A DNA stretch of 64,000 bases from DASYPQ01 sp036006425 (GTDB lineage Bacteria > Planctomycetota > UBA1135 > GCA-002686595). The notes beneath the pieces were generated by a model, which saw only the letters and a program-made list of their open reading frames with translations, ran no database searches and was not told the origin of the DNA. Location: contig DASYPQ010000026.1 of assembly GCA_036006425.1 (NCBI GenBank), positions 1 through 64,000 on the forward strand, given 5' to 3'. Made by a program: the position numbers and the translations under genes. Within the stretch, counting starts at the first letter, position 1. Every line of letters begins with the position of its first letter. This document shows, one piece after another, positions 46,545 to 55,199 of this stretch.

Positions 46545-46895
46545 ATGTCCGCCACGCCGAAAGAACCCGCGTCCGTCGAGAACCTGCGCAAGATCGCGGA
46601 CCTCGCCCGGCTCGACCTCGCCCCCGAGGAGGAGACCGCGCTGGCGGGGCAGTTCGCGACGATCCTGGCGCAGTTCGAGCTGCTCGCCGGCCTCGACGTC
46701 TCCGGAGTCGAGGCGATGGTCGGCGCGAGTCGCGCGAGCGACGTCTACCGCGAGGACCTCCCGCGACCGTCGGCGCCGCTCGCCGACATGTTGCGCAACG
46801 CCCCGGCCCACACGGCCGAGTTCTACGTCGTCCCGAAGACCGTCGGCGGCGCCGGGACTTCCGGAGGCGCCGGAGGCGCCGGAGCCGATCGATGA
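46545..46895 (+). CDS. gatC: Aspartyl/glutamyl-tRNA amidotransferase subunit C
   Basis: 116 residues. 'VENLRKIADLARLDLAPEEE' and 'LRNAPAHTAEFYVVPKTV' match GatC, which wraps GatA and GatB in the tRNA-dependent amidotransferase. A Gly/Ala-rich tail of about 16 residues is an addition. TAGAAT lies 16 bases upstream as a likely -10. The stop overlaps gatA (ATGA). Confidence 0.94.
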   Translation: MSATPKEPASVENLRKIADLARLDLAPEEETALAGQFATILAQFELLAGLDVSGVEAMVGASRASDVYREDLPRPSAPLADMLRNAPAHTAEFYVVPKTVGGAGTSGGAGGAGADR

Positions 46896-48448
46896 GCCGG
46901 TACGAAGAGCTCGACGCGACGGCGCTGCGCAACGCGATCCAGAAGGGCGAGCGCAGCGCCCGGCAGACGATCCTCGAGGCGTTCGAGCGCATCGACGCGC
47001 TCGATCCCGCCCTGCACGTGTTCCTGAACACGCAGCGCCAGGCCGCCCTCGCGCGCGCCGGCGAGCTCGACCAGCGCCTCGCCGCCGGCGAGAAGCCCGG
47101 CGCCCTCTTCGGCGTACCGGTCGCGCTCAAGGCGAACATGTGCCTCGCGGGCGTCGAGACGAACTGCGGGAGCCGCATCCTCGCGGGCTACCGGCCGCCG
47201 TACACGGCGACGTTCGTGCAGCGCCTCCTCGACGCGGGCGCGATCGTCGTCGGCATGACGAACATGGACGAGTTCGCGATGGGGAGCAGCTCCGAGAACT
47301 CGGCGTTCGGCCCGACGCGCAATCCCTGGGACCCGTCGCGCTCGCCGGGCGGATCGTCCTCGGGCAGCGCCGTCGCCGTCGCGGCGGGCATGGTTCCGCT
47401 CGCTCTCGGCTCCGACACCGGCGGTTCCGTGCGCCAACCCGCGGCGCTGTGCGGAATCTACGGTTTCAAGCCGACCTACGGGCGCGTCTCCCGCTTCGGA
47501 TTGATCGCGTTCGGCAGCTCGCTCGACCAGGTCAGCCCGTTCGCACGTTCGACGCGCGACGTCGAGCTCGCGATGAGCGTGATCTCCGGCCTCGACGAGA
47601 ACGACGCGACGTGCTTCCCCGAGCCGGCGCTCGAGCCCGAGGCGACGCCCGATGCGGCGAGCCTCGCGGGACTCAAGGTCGGCGTTCCGAAGGAGTACTT
47701 CCCCGACGTGCTCGCGCGCGACGTGCGCGACCGCTGCGAGGCCGCGATCCAGCGCCTCCAGGATCTCGGCGCGCAGATCGTCGAGACGAGCCTCCCCCAC
47801 ACGCAGTACGCGATCCCGACCTACTACGTCGTCGCGACCGCGGAGGCGTCGAGCAACCTCGCGCGCTACGACGGCGTGCGCTACGGGCTGCGCGCCGACG
47901 GCGACGGCACGCTCCAGGGGATGTTCGCCGCGACGCGCGAGAAGGGCTTCGGCGCCGAAGTGAAGCGCCGGATCCTGCTCGGCACCTACGTCCTCTCCGC
48001 GGGCTACTACGACGCGTGGTACGGGCGCGCACTCAAGGTCCGCGCCCTCCTGCGGCGCGATTTCGAGCAGGCGTTCGAGAAGGTCGACGTCATCGTGGGC
48101 CCGACGTCGCCGACGGCCGCGTTCCGCCTCGGCGAGAAGGCCGACGATCCGGTCGCGATGTACCTGTGCGACATCCTGACGACGCCGGTGAGCCTCGCCG
48201 GCATCCCCGGTCTCTCGGTGCCGGTCGGGTTCGTCGAGGACGGCGGCAGGAAGCTTCCCGTCGGGATGCAGATCGTCGGTCCGTGGAAGGGCGACGCACG
48301 CGTCCTGCGCGTCGCGCGCGCGTACGAGATGGCGACCGAGTACGCGAAGGCGGCGCCGCCGATGGCGGCCCTCGTCCCGCCGAAGAATCCCGCGGCGACG
48401 AAGACGGTCTCGAGCGGCGAAGGCGCGAGCCGGGGAGCGCGCACCTGA
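46892..48448 (+). CDS. gatA: Aspartyl/glutamyl-tRNA amidotransferase subunit A
   Basis: 518 residues. The amidase signature is complete: catalytic Lys in 'PVALKANMCLAGVETNCGS', Ser pair in 'SPGGSSSGSAVAVAAG' and 'GSDTGGSVRQPAALCGIYG'. It releases ammonia from glutamine for transamidation of misacylated Glu-tRNA(Gln) or Asp-tRNA(Asn). It is longer than the usual 485 residues because of a C-terminal low-complexity extension. Eleven bases separate it from gatB. Confidence 0.97.
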   Translation: MSRYEELDATALRNAIQKGERSARQTILEAFERIDALDPALHVFLNTQRQAALARAGELDQRLAAGEKPGALFGVPVALKANMCLAGVETNCGSRILAGYRPPYTATFVQRLLDAGAIVVGMTNMDEFAMGSSSENSAFGPTRNPWDPSRSPGGSSSGSAVAVAAGMVPLALGSDTGGSVRQPAALCGIYGFKPTYGRVSRFGLIAFGSSLDQVSPFARSTRDVELAMSVISGLDENDATCFPEPALEPEATPDAASLAGLKVGVPKEYFPDVLARDVRDRCEAAIQRLQDLGAQIVETSLPHTQYAIPTYYVVATAEASSNLARYDGVRYGLRADGDGTLQGMFAATREKGFGAEVKRRILLGTYVLSAGYYDAWYGRALKVRALLRRDFEQAFEKVDVIVGPTSPTAAFRLGEKADDPVAMYLCDILTTPVSLAGIPGLSVPVGFVEDGGRKLPVGMQIVGPWKGDARVLRVARAYEMATEYAKAAPPMAALVPPKNPAATKTVSSGEGASRGART

Positions 48449-48459
48449 GCAGCGCGAAC

Positions 48460-49920
48460 ATGAGAACGAGCACGACTGCGATCCGATGGGTTCCGGTGAT
48501 CGGGCTCGAGGTGCACTGCCAGCTCGACACGCACACGAAGCTCTTCTGCGGCTGCGCCTACCGTTTTGGCGCGCCGCCGAACACGCTGACGTGTCCGCGC
48601 TGCACCGGACAGCCGGGCGCGCTGCCGGTCCTGAACCGCGAGGCGCTCACGCTCGCCGTGCGCACGGCGCTCGCGCTCGGCGCCGATGTCGCGCCGTGGA
48701 GCAAGTTCGACCGCAAGAACTACTTCTACTGCGATCTTCCGAAGGGCTACCAGATCAGCCAGTACGACCGGCCGTTCTGCTCGGGCGGCGGCATCACGCT
48801 GCCCTCGGGCAAGCGCGTGCGGTTGACGCGCATCCACCTCGAGGAGGACGCCGGCAAGGCCGTCCACGATCGCGGCGACACGACGCTCGTCGACCTGAAC
48901 CGGTCCGGCGTCCCGCTGATCGAGTCGGTGACCGAGGCCGACATGACGAGCTCGCAGGAGGCGCACGATTACCTGACCGCGCTCAAGGAGATCCTCCAGT
49001 ACATCGGCGCGTCGCACTGCGACATGGAGAAGGGCGAGCTGCGCTGCGACGTCAACGTGTCGGTCCACCCCGAGGGCGAGCCGTGGCGCGCCAAGGTCGA
49101 GGTGAAGAACGTGAACTCGTTCCGTTTCGTGCAGCAGGCGATCGACCACGAGATCGCGCGGCAGATCGAGGCGTACGAGTCCGGCGATCCGTCGCGGTAT
49201 CCGGTCCAGGAGACGCGGCTCTTCGACAGCGCGAAAGGCATCACGCGCACGATGCGCTCGAAGGAGGACGCCCACGACTACCGCTACTTCGCCGAGCCCG
49301 ACCTGCCGCCCGTCCACGTCGACGCGGCGTTCCTCGAGCGTCAGCGCGCGTTCCTCCCGGAGCTCCCCGCCGCGCGCCGCGAGCGCTACCAGAAGGCCTT
49401 CGGGCTCTCCCCGTACGACGCGGGCGTGATCGTGTCGCACCGCGCGCTCGCGGACTTCTTCGAGACGTCCGTGCGCCTCTCGGGGAAGCCCAAGGAGTGC
49501 GCGAACTGGATCACGAACGAGATCCTGCGCGCCTTCGGCGAGCCCGACGTCGGCGTCGCGTCCGTCGACGAGATGGCGATGAAGCCCAACGATCTCGCCG
49601 AGATGATCGCGCTGATCGAGAAGGGCGTGCTGCACAACAACGCCGGGCGGCAGCTCCTGCGCGCGATGATGAAGACCGGGAAGCGCGCGAAGGCGCTCGT
49701 CGAGGAGCTCGGCCTCGCCCAGGTCCAGGACGCCGGCGCGATCGAGAAATGGTGCCGCGACGCGCTCGTCGGCAAGGACGCGATCGTCGCGGACGTGAAG
49801 GCCGGCAAGACGAACGCGATCAACGCCCTGCTCGGGCCGGTGATGAAGGCGTCCGGTGGCAAGGCGAACCCGCAGGTGGTCCGCGAGACGCTGCTGCGCA
49901 TCATCGAGAAGGGCGCCTGA
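48460..49920 (+). CDS. gatB: Aspartyl/glutamyl-tRNA amidotransferase subunit B
   Basis: 486 residues. 'VIGLEVHCQLDTHTKLFC', 'CTGQPGALPVLN', 'KNYFYCDLPKGYQISQYD', 'EDAGKAVHD', 'DLNRSGVPLIESVTE' and the C-terminal YqeY-like tail are diagnostic. GatB binds the tRNA and performs the kinase/transamidation step. Presence of GatCAB suggests that GlnRS and/or AsnRS is missing in this organism. Its stop shares a base with the next start (TGATG). Confidence 0.97.
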   Translation: MRTSTTAIRWVPVIGLEVHCQLDTHTKLFCGCAYRFGAPPNTLTCPRCTGQPGALPVLNREALTLAVRTALALGADVAPWSKFDRKNYFYCDLPKGYQISQYDRPFCSGGGITLPSGKRVRLTRIHLEEDAGKAVHDRGDTTLVDLNRSGVPLIESVTEADMTSSQEAHDYLTALKEILQYIGASHCDMEKGELRCDVNVSVHPEGEPWRAKVEVKNVNSFRFVQQAIDHEIARQIEAYESGDPSRYPVQETRLFDSAKGITRTMRSKEDAHDYRYFAEPDLPPVHVDAAFLERQRAFLPELPAARRERYQKAFGLSPYDAGVIVSHRALADFFETSVRLSGKPKECANWITNEILRAFGEPDVGVASVDEMAMKPNDLAEMIALIEKGVLHNNAGRQLLRAMMKTGKRAKALVEELGLAQVQDAGAIEKWCRDALVGKDAIVADVKAGKTNAINALLGPVMKASGGKANPQVVRETLLRIIEKGA

Positions 49921-50129
49921 TGTCCGACGGCCGCGTCCTCTTCCGCGACGGCTGGATGCTCGTCCTCTTCCTCGTGTGCTTCGGCGCCGCGGGCGCGGGC
50001 CTCTTCTGGTGGAGCGCGCCGCGCGGAGGCGCGGGCTGGGTCCGCTTCGCCGCGGCTGCAGGCCTCGTGCTGCTCGCGGGCGGCGTCGTGGCGCCGCTCG
50101 TGACGCGCACGCTGTACCGGCGGCGCTAG
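49920..50129 (+). CDS. Small two-helix membrane protein
   Basis: 69 residues with two hydrophobic segments ('GWMLVLFLVCFGAAGAGLFWW' in part, and 'FAAAAGLVLLAGGVVAPLV') ending in a basic RTLYRRR tail. No family is recognised. The start overlaps the gatB stop (TGATG), so it is co-translated with gatCAB. Its 3' end overlaps the converging peptidase gene by four bases. Confidence 0.6.
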   Translation: MSDGRVLFRDGWMLVLFLVCFGAAGAGLFWWSAPRGGAGWVRFAAAAGLVLLAGGVVAPLVTRTLYRRR

Positions 50130-52579
50130 TAGCGGACGCGGACGTCCTCGAACTTCGCGCTCCCGCCCTGGAGCACGAACCCGATCCGACCCTTCAGCTC
50201 GTCGGGATCGAACGTCTTCGGCTTGCCGACCGGCTTGCCCTCGACGAAGAACTCGACGTGGTCGGGGAACACCTCGATCGCCATCGTGAAGGACTCCATC
50301 TGCGCCGGTTTCAGCACCGTGATCGGCTTGCCGAGCTCGGGTTCCTTGCGCAGCATGCCGATCGCGACCGCGCCGATCTTTTGCGCGCCGAGGAAGTTCA
50401 GGCCGCCTTCGTTGTCGCCGAACACGAGGCCGAAGAGGCCTTCCTCCTTGTCGAGGTCGGCGGCGTGGAAGCGCGCTTCGAAACGGAACCGCTCGGGCAC
50501 CTCGTCGCGCCAGAAGCAGTACTTCGCGCCTTCGCCCTTCTCCGCCGTGCCGGCGAGCGCCCCTCCGTCCGCCTTCCAGTCGCCGAAGGGATCCCACTCG
50601 GCGAGCTCGCCGGCGATCCTCAGGCGGCGCCAGCGCCGCGGATCCGCGCCCGACTTCTGCGCGATGTCGTCGCGCAAGGACGCGAACGTGCTCGCGTCGC
50701 CGTACAGCGACTGCGAGACGTCGAGCATCCGGAGCGCGCACAGGGGCATCGCCTTGTCCGCGTACCCCTTCGCCGCTTCGGCCGCGGCGGAGGCGAACGC
50801 GTCGTCGGCCTTCGTCTTCGCGTCGCAGAACGCCTTGTCGAGCTTCGCGATCTGCTTCTCGGCGAGATCGAGCAGGTCCTTCGCGTTCCGGTCCTGCGAG
50901 CCCGGAGGCGTCGCGTTCAAGTCCGGCAGCGACCGCAGGCTCGCGGCCGCCCCGCGGTAGCGGTAGATCGCGGCGTCGTTCTGCTTCTGCGACGCGAGGA
51001 GCTCCGCGAGCTCGAAGGACGCGACCGGATCCCCGGGGCGCTTGCGCAGGGCCCAGACGTAGCTCTCCGCGGCCGCGTCGAGCGCCTTGTCCTTTGTCTG
51101 CTTGCGCGCGCGCGCGACGAGCGCGTCCGCCGCTTCGGGGCCGCCGTAGTAGAGGCCGTGCAGCTCGTGGATCCAGTCCTTCCAGCGCTTCTCGAAGTCC
51201 GCGAACGACGCGACGCCGGGGAGCTTCGGCTTCGTCACGAAGTACTCGACGAACCGGCCCTTGACGTCGTGCTTGCCGCCGGACTTGTACGCCGCCATGA
51301 AGTCGCGGTACGGCTGCACGTACACGCGCTGGCTCTTGTCGTTCTCGTAGTTGAGGAGGAAGTACACGAGCCCCCATCCGAACGGGTAGTCCTCGCCCGG
51401 GTACGAGCCCGGCTGGAAGTACGTCACGACCTCCTCGAGCGTCGGCTTCCCCTGCTGGATCAGGATCTCGAGGCTCGTGAGCCGCTCCTCGGGCACGAGG
51501 TTCGCCTCGACGACGCCGTTGCCGCGCAGCCGCGCGCCCTCGAAGTAGCTCGCGGTCCCCTCGTTGAGCCACGTCGGGATCAGGTCGGCGGAGATCAGGT
51601 GCGTGAACTGGTGGCTCGACTCGTGGAAAAGGGTCTCCCACAAGGACGAGAGCGGGCGCTTGTCGCTGCGCGGGTCGTACGTCGCGACGCGGTTCTCGTT
51701 CGGCACGAAGAAGCCGAGCACGTTCGGATCGATCGCCTTGCCGTTCTCCTTCTCGTTCTCGTCGAACTCCTCGCGCGACTTGTAGACGCAGATCGTCACG
51801 CGCGCGGTCTTGCCGCCGCCGACTTCCTTCGTGTGGAAGACGGAGCGGTAGAACTTGTTCATCTGCTCCATCGCGAGCGAGATCGACTCGGCCGTCTCGC
51901 GCGGGAAGTCGGTCTTGACCGTGTACTGGTCGCCCTTGACTTCCCACGCGGTCGCCCAGGTCGCGTGCTTCGCGTCCTCTTTCGCCGCGGACTCGGGCGA
52001 GCGCTTCTTGCGCGCCTTCACCGGCACGTCGAGGCCCGAGTCGATCAGCGACTCGACCGCCTTCTTGTTGTCGTAGACCTTCGCGAGCTCCGCGTCGGCG
52101 GCGACGGCGACCGCGGAGTCGCGGCAGCGCGTCAGGAGGTCGACGGCGTTGACGTAGAGCTTCCGCGTCGCGCAGTCCTTGCCGATCGCGAACAGGCTCG
52201 CGGCGTAGCTCGCGAGGGCGCCGGCTCCCTTGTCGCCGGTCGGATCGAGCTCGGTCAGGCGCTTCGCGATCGCGTCCGCGAGCGCCTTCTGCTCCTTCGT
52301 CGGCGTCGGGATCGCCGCGAGGTCGTTCGCGGCGAGCTCGGCGTACCAGAGCGCCTCGTCGGCCGCACCCGCCGCCTGGGCTGCGCGCGAGGCGAGATCG
52401 AGCATCTCGGGGAGGTCGGGGGCGTATTCGAGCCCGAGGCGCGCCGCGTCGAGGGCTTCCTTCGCCTTGCCTCCCTCGAGGAGGGAGCGCGCTTCCGCGA
52501 GCTGCGGCGGCGCGCCGTCGCCCGGCTGCGCGGGGAGCAGCGCGAGCAGGATCGGGAACGCCGCGCGGAGGAGGCTCAT
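50126..52579 (-). CDS. Secreted TPR/HExxH zinc peptidase with LamG-like C-terminal domain
   Basis: 817 residues with a signal peptide. TPR-like helices occupy about 25-110. The gluzincin site 'LFHESSHQFTHLI' (HExxH, near residue 323) is followed by 'PTWLNEGTASYFEG', whose Glu is the likely third zinc ligand; this matches the DUF1570-type peptidases known mostly from Planctomycetota. Further TPR helices follow (about 490-570). The last 180 residues resemble the LamG/DUF1080 beta-sandwich ('FEARFHAADLDKEEGLFGLV ... VEFFVEGKPVGKP'). It is encoded 6 bases after another secreted protein gene, behind guaBA. Confidence 0.82.
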   Translation of the reverse strand: MSLLRAAFPILLALLPAQPGDGAPPQLAEARSLLEGGKAKEALDAARLGLEYAPDLPEMLDLASRAAQAAGAADEALWYAELAANDLAAIPTPTKEQKALADAIAKRLTELDPTGDKGAGALASYAASLFAIGKDCATRKLYVNAVDLLTRCRDSAVAVAADAELAKVYDNKKAVESLIDSGLDVPVKARKKRSPESAAKEDAKHATWATAWEVKGDQYTVKTDFPRETAESISLAMEQMNKFYRSVFHTKEVGGGKTARVTICVYKSREEFDENEKENGKAIDPNVLGFFVPNENRVATYDPRSDKRPLSSLWETLFHESSHQFTHLISADLIPTWLNEGTASYFEGARLRGNGVVEANLVPEERLTSLEILIQQGKPTLEEVVTYFQPGSYPGEDYPFGWGLVYFLLNYENDKSQRVYVQPYRDFMAAYKSGGKHDVKGRFVEYFVTKPKLPGVASFADFEKRWKDWIHELHGLYYGGPEAADALVARARKQTKDKALDAAAESYVWALRKRPGDPVASFELAELLASQKQNDAAIYRYRGAAASLRSLPDLNATPPGSQDRNAKDLLDLAEKQIAKLDKAFCDAKTKADDAFASAAAEAAKGYADKAMPLCALRMLDVSQSLYGDASTFASLRDDIAQKSGADPRRWRRLRIAGELAEWDPFGDWKADGGALAGTAEKGEGAKYCFWRDEVPERFRFEARFHAADLDKEEGLFGLVFGDNEGGLNFLGAQKIGAVAIGMLRKEPELGKPITVLKPAQMESFTMAIEVFPDHVEFFVEGKPVGKPKTFDPDELKGRIGFVLQGGSAKFEDVRVRY

Positions 52580-52585
52580 CGCGGC

Positions 52586-53617
52586 TCAGGGCTTCGTCGC
52601 CGTCAGCGACCAGTCGGCCTTGCACGCGAAGCGCGCCTTCACGAGCGCCTCGACGTTCTGGCTCTCGACCGCGAATTCCATCTTCACGTCGAGGTCGACC
52701 CCGGCTTCGGAGTGCATCGCGAACGACTGGACGCGTCCGCCGGCGAGGTTCCAGAGGAGCGTCCCGCTGCCCTGCAGGTCGATGTCGGCGCTCGCGTCGA
52801 CGTCGAAGTGGATGTCGGTCTCCTCCGCCGCGGCGATCGTCTGGATCAGGCGTGAGAGATCCGGCTTCCCCTTGTTCGCGAAGGTGAAATCGATCACGCC
52901 GACGCGCTCGCCGCCTTCGTCGCGCGCGCCCTTGTACTTGCACACGACCTTCATGTCCTCCTGGAACTTCCCGAGCGCGGCGCGGACTTCGGCGATCGCC
53001 GACGCGATCTCCTCCTTGTCGCTGCCCGACGCGATCTCGCCCGTGACGCCGCCCGGAAGGAAGAAGGGCAGCAGGCGGTCGCCCGTCACCTCCCACGTCT
53101 CCCCTTCGGTGACCTTCTTGGCGGGCAGGAGCACGCGCAGGTCGAAGTCGTCGGAGAGCTGCGCGAGGAGCGCGTCGTCGCCCTTCGAGTCGACGAGGCT
53201 CTTCTCGTACGACTCGCTGTCCGCGTTCCACTTGAAGCGGACGGTCTTCCCCTCGAGCGCGTCGAAGCTCGGCGCGTCGTGCGCCTCGCCACCCGCCTCG
53301 GCGGAGAGGCGCAGGGAATCGAACGTGCGCAGGAGCTCCGTCGGACGCCCTTCCTTCGTCTGCACGTACTTGTCGGTCGCGTCGACGGCGAGCTTCACGA
53401 TTGCGGGCTTGTCGCCGAGGTCGCCGAAGCTGTCGGGCGGCGCCGGCTCGCCGTTGACCGTGGCGGTGACCTTCTCCTGCTTGAACTCGGCCGTGACCCG
53501 GAGCTCCTTCTTGAGCTCGAGATCGGCCTTCGGGTGGAACGCGACCTCGTCCGCGGGGAGCGCGAGCGCGAGGAGCCCGAGAAGCGACGGCGCGAGCACG
53601 AGACCAGTCTTGGACAC
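52586..53617 (-). CDS. Secreted protein, DUF6263-like
   Basis: 343 residues from a GTG start, with an N-terminal signal ('VLAPSLLGLLALALPA'). The body is beta-rich and acidic, with 'GKTVRFKWNADSESYE', 'VLLPAKKVTEGETWEV' and a final third of repeated strands ('DVDASADIDLQGSGTLLWNL'). The pattern 'EGETWEV' is reminiscent of DUF6263 proteins, an assignment I hold loosely. It sits between guaA (10 bases) and the TPR peptidase gene (6 bases), so the two exported proteins are likely co-expressed and may act together. Confidence 0.68.
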   Translation of the reverse strand: MSKTGLVLAPSLLGLLALALPADEVAFHPKADLELKKELRVTAEFKQEKVTATVNGEPAPPDSFGDLGDKPAIVKLAVDATDKYVQTKEGRPTELLRTFDSLRLSAEAGGEAHDAPSFDALEGKTVRFKWNADSESYEKSLVDSKGDDALLAQLSDDFDLRVLLPAKKVTEGETWEVTGDRLLPFFLPGGVTGEIASGSDKEEIASAIAEVRAALGKFQEDMKVVCKYKGARDEGGERVGVIDFTFANKGKPDLSRLIQTIAAAEETDIHFDVDASADIDLQGSGTLLWNLAGGRVQSFAMHSEAGVDLDVKMEFAVESQNVEALVKARFACKADWSLTATKP

Positions 53618-53627
53618 AGTGTTCCTC

Positions 53628-55199
53628 CTACTCCCACTCGATCGTCGCCGGCGGCTTGCTCGACACGTCGAGCACGACGCGATTGAACCCGCGCACCTCG
53701 TTGATGATCCGGTTGCTGATTCTCGCGAGCAGGTCGCGGTCGAGAGAAGCCCAGTCCGCCGTCATCCCGTCCTGGCTCTCGACGATCCGCAGGGCGCAGC
53801 AGCTCTCGTACGTCCGCGCGTCTCCCATCACGCCGACCGATTTCACCGGCAACAGCGCCGCGAAGTACTGCCACAGTCCCTTGTGCGCGCCCGCCCTCTC
53901 GATCTCGCTCGTCACGATGTGATCGGCGCGCCGCAGGATGTCGAGCCGCTCCCTCGTCACCTCCCCCACGATCCGCACGGCGAGGCCTGGCCCCGGGAAC
54001 GGCTGGCGGTCGACGATCCGCGCGTCGAGCCCGAGGTGCCTCCCGATCGCGCGCACCTCGTCCTTGAAGAGCTCGCGCAACGGCTCGACGAGCGTCATGT
54101 GCAGGCTCTCGGGCAGCCCGCCGACGTTGTGGTGGCTCTTGATCACCGCCGTGTTCCCGCCGTGGACGTTCGTCGACTCGATCACGTCGGGGTACAGCGT
54201 CCCCTGCGCGAGGAACTTCGCGCTCGCGAAGCGCTGCGCTTCCTTCTGGAACACGTCGACGAAGTCCTTGCCGATCCGCTTGCGCTTCGTCTCCGGATCG
54301 ATCACGCCCGCGAGGCTCGCGAGGAACCGGTCGGTCGCGTCGACGACCGCGAGGTCCATGTGGAAGTGCTCGCGGAACGTCTTCTCGACCGCCTCGCGCT
54401 CGCCGAGGCGCAGCAGACCGTTGTCGACGAAAATGCAGTGCAGCCGATCACCGATCGCGCGCTGCAGCAGCACGGCCGCGACCGAGCTGTCGACGCCTCC
54501 CGAGAGCCCGAGCACGACCTCGCCGTCGCCGACCGTCGCGCGGATCCGCGCGATCTCGCGGTCGACGATCGAACCGGGCTTCCAGTCGCCGGGCATCCCG
54601 CAGATCCCGTACAGGAAATTGGCGAGGACCTGGCTGCCCTGGCGCGTGTGGCTGACCTCGGGGTGGAACTGCACGCCGTAGAACCCGCGCTTCGGATCGC
54701 CGACGGCCGCCTCGGGGCACGTCGGCGAGTGCGCGAGGCGCTTGAAGCCCTGCGGCAAGCGCTCGACGCGGTCGCCGTGGCTCATCCACACGACCGTCTT
54801 CGGCTCGATCTTCTCGAAGAGCCCTTTGGCATCGCCGATCGCGATCTCCGTGCGCCCGAACTCGCGGTGGTCCGATCCCAGGACCTCGCCGCCGAGCGCC
54901 TGGCACATCCACTGCATCCCGTAGCAGATGCCGAGCACCGGCACGCCGAGGTCGAGGACGGCCTTGTCGATCTTCGGGGCGTCCGCCGCGTACACGGACG
55001 CAGGTCCGCCCGAGAGGATCACGCCGCCGAGGTCCATCCTCTTCGCGACCTCGAGCGCGCGCGCGGGCGGCGCGATCTCGCACCAGGCGCCCGCTTCGCG
55101 CACGCGGCGCGCGATGAGCTGCGCGTACTGCGCACCGAGGTCGACGATCAGGATGCCACGCGGCGCGGCGGGTGCCTCGACGATGTCGCTAGTCCGCAT
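53628..55199 (-). CDS. guaA: GMP synthase (glutamine-hydrolysing)
   Basis: 523 residues. Class I amidotransferase: 'VLGICYGMQWMC' (nucleophile Cys), 'GVQFHPEVSHT' (His, Glu). ATP pyrophosphatase: 'LGLSGGVDSSVAA' (PP-loop). The dimerisation domain ends 'SSKPPATIEWE'. It makes GMP from XMP and glutamine. The ATG lies 11 bases inside the 3' end of guaB. Confidence 0.97.
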   Translation of the reverse strand: MRTSDIVEAPAAPRGILIVDLGAQYAQLIARRVREAGAWCEIAPPARALEVAKRMDLGGVILSGGPASVYAADAPKIDKAVLDLGVPVLGICYGMQWMCQALGGEVLGSDHREFGRTEIAIGDAKGLFEKIEPKTVVWMSHGDRVERLPQGFKRLAHSPTCPEAAVGDPKRGFYGVQFHPEVSHTRQGSQVLANFLYGICGMPGDWKPGSIVDREIARIRATVGDGEVVLGLSGGVDSSVAAVLLQRAIGDRLHCIFVDNGLLRLGEREAVEKTFREHFHMDLAVVDATDRFLASLAGVIDPETKRKRIGKDFVDVFQKEAQRFASAKFLAQGTLYPDVIESTNVHGGNTAVIKSHHNVGGLPESLHMTLVEPLRELFKDEVRAIGRHLGLDARIVDRQPFPGPGLAVRIVGEVTRERLDILRRADHIVTSEIERAGAHKGLWQYFAALLPVKSVGVMGDARTYESCCALRIVESQDGMTADWASLDRDLLARISNRIINEVRGFNRVVLDVSSKPPATIEWE

